The notes under the pieces are model-generated. The model saw nothing but the letters and a program-made list of their open reading frames with translations. It made no database searches and was not told the DNA's origin. DNA of 52,750 nt from positions 1 through 52,750 of the forward strand of contig JAEEJN010000067.1 of the NCBI GenBank assembly GCA_016281935.1, read 5' to 3'. Both the position numbers and the translations under genes were made by a program. The DNA is from Bacillota bacterium. Lineage in GTDB: Bacteria > Bacillota > Clostridia > Christensenellales > UMGS416. Shown here piece by piece: positions 24,330 to 33,511 of this stretch (positions are counted from its first letter, which is position 1; every line of letters starts with the position of its first letter).

Positions 24330-24368
24330 CGGCCGGGACATTCAAGTGATCCCGAAACGGAGAAAACA

Positions 24369-24408
24369 GGAACAGCCTTTCATTCAAGGGCTGTTCCTTC
24401 TTCTCTTT
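24369..24408 (+). terminator. Terminator of the rhamnosidase/malQ/ABC run
   Basis: The perfect stem GGAACAGCC (24369-24377) / GGCTGTTCC (24389-24397) is followed by TTCTTCTCTTT. Confidence 0.82.
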
Positions 24409-24566
24409 GATGTCAGGGATCCGGCCGTTTCCGGGACGGCATGATCATGAGACCGTATCGGACTTCCGGCGCCGCCCTACGGTACGTTTCCTGGGCAGCG
24501 TCTGTGCCGTACATAACCTGGTAACGTATCAGAGCAGGCCTCTAACTAGGCATTTAACGGGTCTTA

Positions 24567-24575
24567 TGATATACT
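24567..24575 (+). promoter_or_regulatory. Extended -10 promoter of the SpoU methyltransferase gene
   Basis: TGA-TATACT (24567-24575) is an extended -10 box about 20 bp before the start codon. No good -35 box is seen. The mRNA leader would be only about 13 nt and holds GGGAGG. Confidence 0.6.
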
Positions 24576-24594
24576 TTTTCGGGAGGCATGCAAG

Positions 24595-25323
24595 ATGGCT
24601 AAAAAGATCTGGATTTCCAAGTATAAAAAGGGTGAGGGGAGCAGTTATGCGCTGGGGCCCTTTCCCACGATGGAACTGATCCGGAAGAAACCGGAATACG
24701 CAGAAAAGGTCGTTCTGCATCCCGATTTCAAGGCAGGCGCCGAATTCGAAGAAGCGGCCCATGCCGCGGGGATCCCCGTCATGTGGGACTCCGCAACACT
24801 GGACCGGATCGCGGAAAAAGAGATCTGCCTCGCGGCAGCTCAGTTCCGTGTGTTCCGGGAGACACTTTCTCCTGAGACGCCGCATGTAGTCCTGGTACAG
24901 CTGTCGGATATGGGAAACGTCGGGACGATCCTCCGGACTCTTCTGGGACTGGGGATACGGGACTGCGCCTTGATTGAGCCCTGTGCGGATTTGTTTCATC
25001 CGCGCTGTATACGTGCGTCCATGGGCGCGCTGTTCTCCATGAGAGTACGGCGCTACCCTGACTTCGCCAGTTATCGGTCAGAGTTCCCGGAACATGCTCT
25101 GTTCCCCTTTATGCTGGATTCATCAGTGAGCCTTCTAGATGCAAAAGCACCGCAGGACAGGCCGTTTTCGCTCCTGTTTGGGAATGAATCGCATGGACTG
25201 GATTCCGAATACGCCTCTTTGGGACAGTGCGTGCGCATTCCGCAGACGAAGGATGTGGACAGCCTGAATGTGGCTGTTGCTGCAGCGATAGGGACGTTCC
25301 ATTTTCTGCATCCGAATCCTTAG
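24595..25323 (+). CDS. SpoU/TrmH-family RNA 2'-O-methyltransferase
   Basis: The 242-residue protein has the three SPOUT knot motifs: NVGTILRTLLGLGI near residues 108-121, LLFGNESHGLD near 193-203, and IPQTKDVDSLNVAVAAAI near 215-232. It uses S-adenosylmethionine to methylate ribose 2'-OH groups in tRNA or rRNA. The N-terminal 90 residues are more variable and may bind RNA. The target nucleotide cannot be read from the sequence. GGGAGG precedes ATG 24595. Confidence 0.88.
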   Translation: MAKKIWISKYKKGEGSSYALGPFPTMELIRKKPEYAEKVVLHPDFKAGAEFEEAAHAAGIPVMWDSATLDRIAEKEICLAAAQFRVFRETLSPETPHVVLVQLSDMGNVGTILRTLLGLGIRDCALIEPCADLFHPRCIRASMGALFSMRVRRYPDFASYRSEFPEHALFPFMLDSSVSLLDAKAPQDRPFSLLFGNESHGLDSEYASLGQCVRIPQTKDVDSLNVAVAAAIGTFHFLHPNP

Positions 25324-25394
25324 GATATCGTCTGTAGAGTTGAACAGCGAGTTTAGGATATTTCCCAAACCTGTCTGAACGGTTTCCTTTTTCA

Positions 25395-25424
25395 TTGACA
25401 TTATCCGTTCCCGGTTTATATACT
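25395..25424 (+). promoter_or_regulatory. Promoter of the first MATE gene
   Basis: TTGACA (25395-25400), an 18-bp spacer and TATACT (25419-25424), 33 bp before the start. Confidence 0.78.
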
Positions 25425-25456
25425 GATACTGACAACATGCGACAGTGAGGTGCGAG

Positions 25457-26842
25457 ATGTCACAGGCTGAAGAGAAAAAGACAACATACCGCGGTGACTT
25501 GACGCAGGGGCCGATCATTCCCAAAATGCTCAGGTTCTCTGTTCCCATGATCCTAGGCAACCTCGTTTTCCAGTTTTACAATCTGGCAGACTCGTTGATC
25601 GTGTCGAACACATATGGCACAAACGGCCTTGCTGCCGTATCCGCCAGCTTCCCGATCATGATGCTGTTCAACGCCATGTTCATGGGACTGGCTACCGGAG
25701 CAGGCATTATCATTTCCCAGTTTTACGGTGCAAAAGATCAGGAGAATCTGCAGAAGGCAGTCGATACGTCCTTTACGCTGTGCCTGATCGTTGGAGCGGC
25801 CATCACCCTGATCGGCCTGACTTTGTCCACGCCGCTGCTGCAGCTGCTGCAGACCCCGGGAGAAATCATCAGTGACTCTTCCGCCTATCTGCGCATCATT
25901 TATGCCGGCTTCCTGTTCAATATGGTCTATAACATGGGCGCGGGAATCCTCCGCGGCATGGGCGATTCCAAATGGCCCCTTGTATTCCTCTGCATTTCGG
26001 CCGGACTGAACGTCATCCTTGACATCGTGCTCGTCGCGTTCCTGCATATGGGGGTCATCGGCGCTGCGCTGGCTACGATCACCTGCCAGCTCATCTCGGC
26101 GATCCTGACGCTGACCCGTATGGTCAAGGGAGGATATCCGGTACAGGTGCGTCTGCACAAGTTCCTGATGGACAAGTTCCACGTGCAGTCCATCATCCGT
26201 CTCGGACTTCCTACCGCACTGCAGAACGTTGCAGTTTCTCTGGGTGCCGTCGTGATCCAGAGTTTCTCCAACAGCTTCGGCGCGGATTTCATCGCCGGAA
26301 ACGCGATCGTCATGAAAGTGGACGGATTCGCAGTGCTGCCTATGATGGGCTATTCGATGGCTCTTTCCACTTTCGTGGGACAGAACATCGGAGCAGGTCA
26401 GGTAGAGAGAGCCCGTAAAGGCATCAATTATTCCATGTGGATCATCATCGGTTTCGGCCTTGTTCTGGGTGTGATCCTCTGGTTCTTCGCCAAATACCTG
26501 ATGCTGGCTTTCGGAGCCGAACCTCACGTCCTTGAATTGGGAATCAACGGTATCCGGATCCTTGCTTTCTTCTATCTCTTCATGGGACTGAATCAAAGCT
26601 TCTCCGGCGCACTGCGAGGCGCGGGTGCAGCCGTCATGCCTATGATTTCGAGCCTGGTCGGCGCTTTCGTGCGTATCCCCATCGCTTATTTCATGGCAGT
26701 GCAGCCGAGATGGCAGTATGGACTGTTCTGGTCCATGGTCATCTCCAACATCATCTCCTTCCTGATCGTATATGTGTATTTCCAGTCCGGCAAATGGCGC
26801 AAGAACGCCATCGTCGTGACGAACGCGAGAATCGACGAATAA
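25457..26842 (+). CDS. MATE-family multidrug efflux transporter
   Basis: The 461-residue protein has twelve hydrophobic segments and the internal duplication of MATE transporters. LRFSVPMILGNLVFQFYNLA and DSLIVSNTYGTNGLAAVSAS mark the first half, and LGLPTALQNVAVSLGAVVIQ the second. ARGIGxG-like residues appear as AGILRGMGDSKWPL. It exports drugs or metabolites using Na+ or H+ gradients; the substrate is unknown. ATG 25457 has GTGAGG 6 nt upstream; an earlier GTG at 25445 would overlap that site. It ends at its own short terminator. Confidence 0.92.
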   Translation: MSQAEEKKTTYRGDLTQGPIIPKMLRFSVPMILGNLVFQFYNLADSLIVSNTYGTNGLAAVSASFPIMMLFNAMFMGLATGAGIIISQFYGAKDQENLQKAVDTSFTLCLIVGAAITLIGLTLSTPLLQLLQTPGEIISDSSAYLRIIYAGFLFNMVYNMGAGILRGMGDSKWPLVFLCISAGLNVILDIVLVAFLHMGVIGAALATITCQLISAILTLTRMVKGGYPVQVRLHKFLMDKFHVQSIIRLGLPTALQNVAVSLGAVVIQSFSNSFGADFIAGNAIVMKVDGFAVLPMMGYSMALSTFVGQNIGAGQVERARKGINYSMWIIIGFGLVLGVILWFFAKYLMLAFGAEPHVLELGINGIRILAFFYLFMGLNQSFSGALRGAGAAVMPMISSLVGAFVRIPIAYFMAVQPRWQYGLFWSMVISNIISFLIVYVYFQSGKWRKNAIVVTNARIDE

Positions 26843-26849
26843 ACGATGA

Positions 26850-26869
26850 GCCCGGTCTTCCGGGCTTTT
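26850..26869 (+). terminator. Short terminator after the MATE gene
   Basis: GCCCGG (26850-26855) pairs with CCGGGC (26860-26865) around a TCTT loop, followed by TTTT. It argues against the next gene starting at 26846. Confidence 0.72.
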
Positions 26870-26878
26870 GTTGAAAGA

Positions 26879-27319
26879 ATGAGACATTTGTTTTTCTGGC
26901 TTGTACAGTGGACATGGGGGCTTCCCCAGAATCTTGCGGGACTCCTTCTTGCTCTGTGCCTCCGTCCGAAGTGGGGAAGGTTCTATCATGCGGTAACCGT
27001 GGACGTCACGGACCGTCCTTCTTTGTCGTGGCTCGGATGCTTCACCCTGGGTGTGTTCATCTTTCTGTCGGGATCGCTTCACGATACGGTAAAGCCGATG
27101 ACTCTTGTGCACGAGTACGGACATACGATCCAGTCCTGCATGATGGGCCCGCTGTATCTTCCGGCCGTCGGACTGCCTTCGGTCCTTTGGTGCCGGCGCT
27201 TCGAGCGGAAAAGAAAAAGCTACGGGGAACGAGGTGTTCTGTATTCATCCCGTTATCCGGAGAATTCCGCAAACAGGCTTGGGGAAAGAGCTACAGGAAG
27301 CAGAGCAATTCCCTGGTGA
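26879..27319 (+). CDS. Conserved membrane protein with an HEYGHT motif
   Basis: The 146-residue protein has hydrophobic stretches at about 5-27, 50-65 and 88-102. The motif LVHEYGHTIQS at about residues 76-86 has the HExxH form of zinc metalloproteases, followed by MMGPLYLPAVGLPSVLW and, near the end, YPENSANRLGERATG. This pattern recurs in small Bacillota membrane proteins of unknown function. No third metal ligand can be assigned. ATG 26879 is preferred over 26846 because the latter would place a terminator inside the gene; the ribosome site GAAAG is weak. Confidence 0.72.
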   Translation: MRHLFFWLVQWTWGLPQNLAGLLLALCLRPKWGRFYHAVTVDVTDRPSLSWLGCFTLGVFIFLSGSLHDTVKPMTLVHEYGHTIQSCMMGPLYLPAVGLPSVLWCRRFERKRKSYGERGVLYSSRYPENSANRLGERATGSRAIPW

Positions 27320-27322
27320 CGG

Positions 27323-27351
27323 TTGACAAAGCATCCTGCTTATGCTATAGT
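27323..27351 (+). promoter_or_regulatory. Promoter of the pyrimidine operon
   Basis: TTGACA (27323-27328), a 17-bp spacer with TGC just before the -10 box, and TATAGT (27346-27351). Transcription would start near 27358, giving a leader of about 105 nt. Confidence 0.85.
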
Positions 27352-27370
27352 TTCACAGATCAATCTTTAA

Positions 27371-27463
27371 GGACGATCCTGAGAGGTCGGCAAGATTGCG
27401 GTCAGGGGCTGTATGCCCTGTTTGACCATGCCCGATCGATCACCCGTCCGGAAAGGAAATTCA
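27371..27463 (+). promoter_or_regulatory. PyrR-binding RNA leader of the pyr operon
   Basis: ATCCTGAGAGGTC (27376-27388) matches the PyrR RNA site pattern ARUCCnGnGAGGYU. CGA/TCG with a bulged T and CC/GG form the stem, and TGAGA forms the loop. A second hairpin follows (GGTCAGGG with CCCTGTTTGACC). No U-tailed terminator lies between it and the start codon, so control is not by the usual attenuation as seen in B. subtilis. GGACG (27371-27375) can pair with CGTCC (27445-27449), which abuts the ribosome site at 27450-27457, so translational control is possible. The pyrR gene is not in the window. Confidence 0.78.
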
Positions 27464-28672
27464 ATGACGGAAATCAAGGTGATCAATCCCGGACAGGACG
27501 TCGGTTTTGCGGCGGCTGCATCCAGTTTTCTCCGTTCCCGTGGTCTCGATCTTTCCGGTCACGGTCCCTGTGTTCTCTTCCCCGGTTTCTGCGATGTGCA
27601 CGTACACTTCCGCGAACCGGGGTTTTCTTATAAGGAAACGATGGCAAGCGGCAGCGCCGCGGCAGCCAGAGGCGGTTATACGGCCGTCTGCGCCATGCCC
27701 AACCTCGATCCTGTCCCTGATTCGCCCGAACACCTGAAAGTTGAACTCGATGCGATCCGCAATGGTGCGTTCATCCGCGTTTATCCGTATGGTGCGATCA
27801 CAGTGGGTGAAAAAGGGGAAACGCTGTCGGATCTGGAAGGAATGGCTGACCTTGTGGTCGCGTTCTCGGACGACGGGCACGGCGTCCAGGACAAGAACAT
27901 GATGAAAGAAGCAATGAGACGCGCCAAAGATCTTGGACGCCTCATCGTGGCACACTGTGAGGACAATAGTCTCCTGAATGGAGGCTACATCCATGCTGGC
28001 GAGTATGCTGAGACGCACGGACACAGGGGCATCTCTTCCGAAAGCGAGTATGCCCAGATCGCACGGGATCTGGAACTGGCCGCTGAGACCGGATGTGCCT
28101 ACCATGTCTGCCACATCTCCACGAAGGAAAGCGTGAGAGTGATCCGAGAGGCGAAAGCTTCAGGTGTGGATGTGACGTGTGAGACAGGCCCTCACTATCT
28201 GATCCTGGACGATTCCTGCCTGCAGGAAGACGGAAGATTCAAAATGAATCCTCCTCTCCGAAGCCCGAAAGACCGTGAAGCTATGATCGAAGGCCTTCTT
28301 GACGGGACGATCGATATGATCGCGACCGATCATGCGCCTCACAGTGCGGAAGAAAAGAGCCGAGGCCTCGAAAAAAGTGCAATGGGGATCGTAGGGCTCG
28401 AGACCGCATTTCCGCTTCTGTACACGCATTTCGTGAAAACGGGACTGATGGATCTGGAACGGATGGCCTGGCTTCTGACGGCCGCTCCCCGCAGACGGTT
28501 CCGGCTGCCGTGGGATAACGATTTCACTCTCTGGGATCTTGGATGTGAATCCGTGATTGATCCCTCGGAATTCCTTTCAATGGGAAAAGCCACGCCGTTT
28601 GCCGGCATGACTGTAACAGGTAAATGCCTCCTGACCGTCTGCGGCGGACAGGATGTATACAATATTATCTGA
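27464..28672 (+). CDS. pyrC: Dihydroorotase (class I)
   Basis: The 402-residue zinc enzyme interconverts carbamoyl aspartate and dihydroorotate, the third step of UMP synthesis. Metal and active-site motifs are DVHVHFREPG (His46, His48), HCED (His164), YHVCHIST (His217), CETGPHYL and ATDHAPH (Asp289). Length is slightly short for class I but complete. AAAGGA lies 6 nt before ATG 27464. It is the first gene of the seven-gene pyr operon behind a PyrR-type leader. Confidence 0.95.
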   Translation: MTEIKVINPGQDVGFAAAASSFLRSRGLDLSGHGPCVLFPGFCDVHVHFREPGFSYKETMASGSAAAARGGYTAVCAMPNLDPVPDSPEHLKVELDAIRNGAFIRVYPYGAITVGEKGETLSDLEGMADLVVAFSDDGHGVQDKNMMKEAMRRAKDLGRLIVAHCEDNSLLNGGYIHAGEYAETHGHRGISSESEYAQIARDLELAAETGCAYHVCHISTKESVRVIREAKASGVDVTCETGPHYLILDDSCLQEDGRFKMNPPLRSPKDREAMIEGLLDGTIDMIATDHAPHSAEEKSRGLEKSAMGIVGLETAFPLLYTHFVKTGLMDLERMAWLLTAAPRRRFRLPWDNDFTLWDLGCESVIDPSEFLSMGKATPFAGMTVTGKCLLTVCGGQDVYNII

Positions 28673-28700
28673 AGACATCCGGACAGCAAAGGAGAAACAG

Positions 28701-31700
28701 ATGAGCAAAAGAACGGATATCAGGAAGATCCTGATCATCGGATCGGGCCCCATCGTCATCGGACAGGCGGCTGAATTCGATTATGCCGGAACGCAGGCAT
28801 GCCTGGCTCTGAAAGAAGAGGGGTATGAGGTCATTCTGGTCAATTCCAACCCCGCGACCATCATGACGGATACGACGATTGCGGACAAAGTGTATATGGA
28901 ACCTCTTACGCTGGAATATGTCGCCAAGATCCTTCGGTACGAGAGACCTGATGCGATCGTTCCCGGGATCGGCGGACAGACGGGATTGAACCTTGCGATG
29001 CAGCTGGAGAAAAAAGGCGTGCTCCGCGAATGCGAAGTAGAGCTCCTGGGCACAAATTCCCGCAGCATTGAAAGAGCAGAGGACCGCGAGCTGTTCAAGG
29101 AGATGTGTCAGTCCATCGGTGAACCCACGATTCCTTCTGAGATCACCTACTGCATCGAGGAAGCACGGGAAGCGGCCCTGCGTATCGGATATCCCGTCGT
29201 GCTCCGTCCCGCATTCACGCTTGGCGGCACCGGCGGCGGCTTTGCCAATAACGAAGAAGAACTGAACGATATCGGGATCAATGCCTTCAAGCTTTCTCCT
29301 GTTCACCAGGTTCTCGTGGAGAAGAGCGTGAAGGGCTATAAGGAGATCGAGTTCGAGGTCATGCGGGATTCCGCCGATCATGCGATCACGATCTGCGGGA
29401 TGGAGAACGTGGACCCCGTAGGTGTCCACACCGGTGACTCCATCGTCGTTGCTCCGATCATGACCCTGAACGATCACGATCTGAAGATGCTCAATGATTC
29501 AGCCATCAAGATCATTCGTGAGCTCCAGATCGAAGGCGGATGCAACGTGCAGTTCGCGCTCCATCCCGAAACAAGTGAGTATTTCCTGATCGAGGTCAAT
29601 CCCCGTGTTTCCCGCTCTTCGGCTCTGGCAAGCAAGGCCAGCGGGTATCCCATTGCACGCGTAACCGCCAAGATCGCCGTTGGCATGACGCTTGAGGAGA
29701 TTTCCATTGCCAATACGAACGCGGCTTTCGAGCCTTCTCTGGATTATGTCGTCGGAAAGCTGCCGCGTTTCCCTTTCGACAAGTTCGATACGGCTCCGAA
29801 TACTCTGTCAACTCAGATGAAGGCGACGGGCGAAGTCATGGGGATCGGCTCCACGCTGGAAGAATGCCTTCTGAAATCCGTCCGTTCACTGGAGATCGGG
29901 GCGACGCACTTCTATCTTCCCAAATTCGACGGGCCTTCCACGGAAGAACTCGAAACTTATATTTCTGAATACCGGGACGACAATATTTTCGCGATCGCTG
30001 AGCTGCTTCGCCGCGGTGTGAGCGTAGAGCGCCTGCATGAGATCACGCAGATTACGTCCTATTTCCTGGAAGCGATCGAAAGGATCGTTGCCATGGAGAA
30101 GAAACTCGCCGCGGCCAAAGGTGATGCGGAAATCCTGTTCCAGGCCAAGAAAATGGGATTCTCCGACCGCTATATCGCGAAACTGTGGAAAGTGTCCGAG
30201 CTGGATATCTATCATACCCGCCAAGCCATGCGGCTGTTCCCCGTCTACCGCATGGTGGATACCTGCCATACGAACGCCTATATCCCGTACTTCTATTCTT
30301 CCTATCAGGGCAAGAACGAATCCGTTCTGACGGACAGAAAGAAGATTGTGGTGCTCGGCGCAGGCCCTATTCGAATCGGCCAGGGCGTGGAATTCGACTA
30401 TTCCACCGTTCATGCAGTCAAGACGATCCGCGAGAACGGCTATGAGGCCATCATCATCAACAACAACCCGGAAACGGTATCCACGGATTACACGACCGCT
30501 GACAAGCTCTATTTTGAGCCTCTGACCCCGGAAGATGTGATGAACATCATTGAGTTCGAGAAACCCGAGGGTGTGATCGCTTCTCTCGGCGGACAGACTG
30601 CCATCAACCTCGCGGAGTCCCTCATGGAGCGGGGCGTAAAGATCATCGGCACCGACGTGGATGCGATCAACCGCGCGGAGAACCGCGACAGCTTCGAAAA
30701 GGTCCTGGAGGAACTCAGGATCCCGCAGCCTCAGGGCCGTGCCGTGACGGATATCGAGGAAGGACTTGCCGCTGCAGCCGAGATCGGATACCCCGTGCTT
30801 GTGCGTCCCAGCTACGTACTGGGCGGCAGAGCGATGCAGATCGTTGGGACTGAGGAACAGCTGCGCTATTATCTGAAGAATGCGGTCGCCATGGATCAGG
30901 ACAAACCGGTCCTCGTGGACAAGTACATCCAGGGCAAAGAAGTCGAAGTCGATGCGATCTGCGACGGCAGGGATGTGTTCGTGCCCGGGATCATGGAACT
31001 GGTGGAAAGAACAGGTGTCCACAGCGGCGACTCCATCTCTGTCTACCCGACGTTCTCCATCTCCAACAAGGTCAAAGGCATGATCCTGCAGTACGCCAAA
31101 AAACTGGGACTCGGAATCGGGATTGTGGGACTCTTCAACATCCAGTTCATCGTGGACGGGCAGGACAGGGTCTATATCATCGAAGTCAATCCCCGGTCTT
31201 CACGTACTGTTCCTTTCCTTTCCAAAGCTACCGGATACAGCCTTGCGGACATCGCGACGAATGTGATCCTCGGAAAGTCTCTGAAGGAGCAGGGAATCTT
31301 CGACATCTATCCTGAGGAGAAAAAACGCTGGTATGTGAAGGTGCCCGTCTTCTCGTTCAACAAGATCCGCGGTCTGGATGCTTATCTGTCTCCTGAGATG
31401 AAGTCGACCGGGGAAGCGATCGGCTATGACGACAAACTGAACCGTGCACTGTACAAAGCGCTTCAGGCTTCAGGAATGCATCTTCAGAATTACGGAACCG
31501 TATTCGCGACGATCGCGGATAAAGACAAGGAAGAAGCTCTACCTCTGATCCGCCGCTTCTACAACCTCGGTTTCAATATCCAGGCGACGGAGGGAACTGC
31601 TGAATTCCTGAAAGCTCATGGGATCCGCACTCATGTCCTGCAGAAACTCGGACACAGTGATGAGATCGGGGAAGCGCTCCGGTCCGGCTATATCGCGTAC

Positions 31701-31871
31701 GTGATCAATACGCGCGACATCGGTTCCTTCCATCAGATGAGCGACGGTTATCAAATCCGGCGTTTCGCCACGGACAACAACGTGACGATCTTCACGGCTC
31801 TGGACACCGTCCGAGTACTTCTGGACGTTCTGGAAGAAACGACCCTCACGATCTCCACGATCGATGCATAA
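28701..31871 (+). CDS. carB: Carbamoyl-phosphate synthase large subunit
   Basis: The 1056-residue protein has the full CarB architecture: two homologous ATP-grasp halves. The first begins KILIIGSGPIVIGQAAEFDY near residue 9, and the second begins KIVVLGAGPIRIGQGVEFDY near residue 548. An allosteric MGS-like domain follows near 930-1056 (NYGTVFATIADKDKEEALPL). It makes carbamoyl phosphate from bicarbonate, ATP and ammonia that is normally supplied by the CarA glutaminase. No carA lies in this operon or window. AAAGGAG precedes ATG 28701. Confidence 0.96.
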   Translation: MSKRTDIRKILIIGSGPIVIGQAAEFDYAGTQACLALKEEGYEVILVNSNPATIMTDTTIADKVYMEPLTLEYVAKILRYERPDAIVPGIGGQTGLNLAMQLEKKGVLRECEVELLGTNSRSIERAEDRELFKEMCQSIGEPTIPSEITYCIEEAREAALRIGYPVVLRPAFTLGGTGGGFANNEEELNDIGINAFKLSPVHQVLVEKSVKGYKEIEFEVMRDSADHAITICGMENVDPVGVHTGDSIVVAPIMTLNDHDLKMLNDSAIKIIRELQIEGGCNVQFALHPETSEYFLIEVNPRVSRSSALASKASGYPIARVTAKIAVGMTLEEISIANTNAAFEPSLDYVVGKLPRFPFDKFDTAPNTLSTQMKATGEVMGIGSTLEECLLKSVRSLEIGATHFYLPKFDGPSTEELETYISEYRDDNIFAIAELLRRGVSVERLHEITQITSYFLEAIERIVAMEKKLAAAKGDAEILFQAKKMGFSDRYIAKLWKVSELDIYHTRQAMRLFPVYRMVDTCHTNAYIPYFYSSYQGKNESVLTDRKKIVVLGAGPIRIGQGVEFDYSTVHAVKTIRENGYEAIIINNNPETVSTDYTTADKLYFEPLTPEDVMNIIEFEKPEGVIASLGGQTAINLAESLMERGVKIIGTDVDAINRAENRDSFEKVLEELRIPQPQGRAVTDIEEGLAAAAEIGYPVLVRPSYVLGGRAMQIVGTEEQLRYYLKNAVAMDQDKPVLVDKYIQGKEVEVDAICDGRDVFVPGIMELVERTGVHSGDSISVYPTFSISNKVKGMILQYAKKLGLGIGIVGLFNIQFIVDGQDRVYIIEVNPRSSRTVPFLSKATGYSLADIATNVILGKSLKEQGIFDIYPEEKKRWYVKVPVFSFNKIRGLDAYLSPEMKSTGEAIGYDDKLNRALYKALQASGMHLQNYGTVFATIADKDKEEALPLIRRFYNLGFNIQATEGTAEFLKAHGIRTHVLQKLGHSDEIGEALRSGYIAYVINTRDIGSFHQMSDGYQIRRFATDNNVTIFTALDTVRVLLDVLEETTLTISTIDA

Positions 31872-31874
31872 GAA

Positions 31875-32612
31875 ATGAAAGAAACGCTTTTTACGATCAT
31901 CGAGAACCGTCCTCTTACGGATACGGTCTACCTGATGCGTTTGTCAGGCGACACCGGAGACATTACGGCAGCCGGTCAGTTCGTCAACATTCGGCTCGAC
32001 GGCCTATTCCTTCGCAGACCTATTTCTGTCTGCGATCTGAACGGACAGGAACTGACCCTTGTATACAAAGTGGTAGGGAAAGGAACAGCTCAGATGGCCG
32101 GGATGGTCTCGGGGGAGGCCCTTGATCTCCTGACCGGTCTGGGCAACGGATACGATCTGACGCTTCCTGCGGAACGTGTGCTCCTGCTTGGCGGAGGCGT
32201 CGGGATCCCGCCTCTGTATCTTCTGGCGAAAAGGCTCCTGGCACAGGGTAAAACAGTCTGTGTGCGTCTCGGCTTCAACCATGCGGACGAGATCTTTTTC
32301 GAAAATGAGTTCCGTGCTCTTGGATGCGAGGTCACCGTGTTCACAGTGGACGGAAGCGCGGGAGAGAAAGGCTTTGTAACGAACGGGCTGGACAGGGAAC
32401 GTTATGATGTCTTTTATACCTGCGGACCTGAACCTATGCTCAGAGCCGTTTACCGTTCGACGGTTACGTCGGGACAGTTCTCATTCGAGGAACGTATGGG
32501 ATGCGGATTCGGAGCCTGCATGGGCTGTTCCTGCAGGACGATCACAGGATACAAAAGGATATGCCGGGAAGGACCGGTCCTGATGAAGGAGGAGATCCTA
32601 TGGGAAGACTGA
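31875..32612 (+). CDS. pyrK: Dihydroorotate dehydrogenase electron-transfer subunit
   Basis: The 245-residue protein carries electrons from dihydroorotate dehydrogenase B to NAD+. The FAD part has RLDGLFLRRPISVCDLNG, the NAD part LLLGGGVGIPPLYLLAKRL, and the C-terminal 2Fe-2S site has clustered cysteines in MGCGFGACMGCSC plus a later Cys in KRICREG. It begins 3 bp after the carB stop and overlaps pyrD by 13 bp. The PyrK/PyrD pair defines the NAD-linked class 1B enzyme. Confidence 0.95.
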   Translation: MKETLFTIIENRPLTDTVYLMRLSGDTGDITAAGQFVNIRLDGLFLRRPISVCDLNGQELTLVYKVVGKGTAQMAGMVSGEALDLLTGLGNGYDLTLPAERVLLLGGGVGIPPLYLLAKRLLAQGKTVCVRLGFNHADEIFFENEFRALGCEVTVFTVDGSAGEKGFVTNGLDRERYDVFYTCGPEPMLRAVYRSTVTSGQFSFEERMGCGFGACMGCSCRTITGYKRICREGPVLMKEEILWED

Positions 32613-33511
32613 GCGTGAATCTCTGCGGGATCGAACTGGACAACCCGGTGATCCCCGCATCCGGCACATTCGGTTACGGATATGAATTCGCGGAGTGGTA
32701 TGACATCAATGTGCTCGGTACCTTCTCCTTCAAAGGGACCACTCTCGAGCCTCGTTTCGGCAACCCTACGCCGCGCATCGCGGAATGCACGGCGGGTATG
32801 ATCAATGCGGTGGGTCTGCAGAATCCGGGTGTCAAAGCTGTCATCGAGCATGAGCTCCCCGAGATGGCGAAGGTCTTCCGCAAGCCCGTCATGGCCAATG
32901 TTTCCGGTTTCTCTCTCGATGAATACCGGGAGACATGCCGCTTGCTGGATGCACAGCCTCAGGTGGGCTGGCTGGAGGTGAACGTGTCATGCCCGAACGT
33001 GCACGGGGGAGGCATGGCTTTCGGAACGGATCCGGATGCCGTGCGGCGTGTAACGGAGGCCGTCAAATCGGTTGCGACCAAACCGGTGCTTCTGAAGCTT
33101 TCTCCCAATGTCACGGATATCGTGTCTATCGCCAAAGCGGCCGTCGACGGAGGCGCTGACGGCATCAGTCTGATCAACACGCTGCTTGGCATGCGAATCG
33201 ATCTGAAGACACGCAGACCGGTGATCGCCAACAAAATGGGGGGATTCTCAGGAAGCGCTGTATTCCCTGTAGCTCTGCGCATGGTGTATCAGGTAGCGCA
33301 CGCGGTCTCCGTGCCCGTCGTGGGCATGGGCGGTGTATCCAGTCCTGAGAACGTGATCGAAATGATGCTGGCAGGTGCTACTGCGGTCCAGATCGGCGCT
33401 GCGAACCTGGTGGATCCCATGGCGTGCAAACGCATTATCGATGGACTTCCCGAAACGATGGACCGTTACGGGATCGCAACGCTCAACGAGATCATAGGAG
33501 GAGTATGCTGA
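32600..33511 (+). CDS. pyrD: Dihydroorotate dehydrogenase (class 1B, catalytic subunit)
   Basis: The 303-residue FMN enzyme oxidises dihydroorotate to orotate. The active-site Cys131 in NVSCPNVHGGGMAFG marks class 1. FKGTT (Lys45) and GQ-like AVGLQNPGV are substrate-binding elements, and GMGGVSS with the loop AGATAVQIGAAN binds the FMN phosphate. AAGGAGGAG lies before ATG 32600, inside the end of pyrK. Its stop overlaps the pyrF start (TGATG). Confidence 0.96.
   Translation: MGRLSVNLCGIELDNPVIPASGTFGYGYEFAEWYDINVLGTFSFKGTTLEPRFGNPTPRIAECTAGMINAVGLQNPGVKAVIEHELPEMAKVFRKPVMANVSGFSLDEYRETCRLLDAQPQVGWLEVNVSCPNVHGGGMAFGTDPDAVRRVTEAVKSVATKPVLLKLSPNVTDIVSIAKAAVDGGADGISLINTLLGMRIDLKTRRPVIANKMGGFSGSAVFPVALRMVYQVAHAVSVPVVGMGGVSSPENVIEMMLAGATAVQIGAANLVDPMACKRIIDGLPETMDRYGIATLNEIIGGVC

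Noticed and set aside
26846-26878. An earlier start for the HEYGHT protein at 26846
   Set aside because: It would place the MATE terminator hairpin inside the gene and has no ribosome site.
25553-27124. A 523-codon open frame on the minus strand opposite the MATE gene
   Set aside because: It is antisense to a clear MATE gene, is unusually rich in His, Asp, Gln and Arg, and has no ribosome site or family motif.
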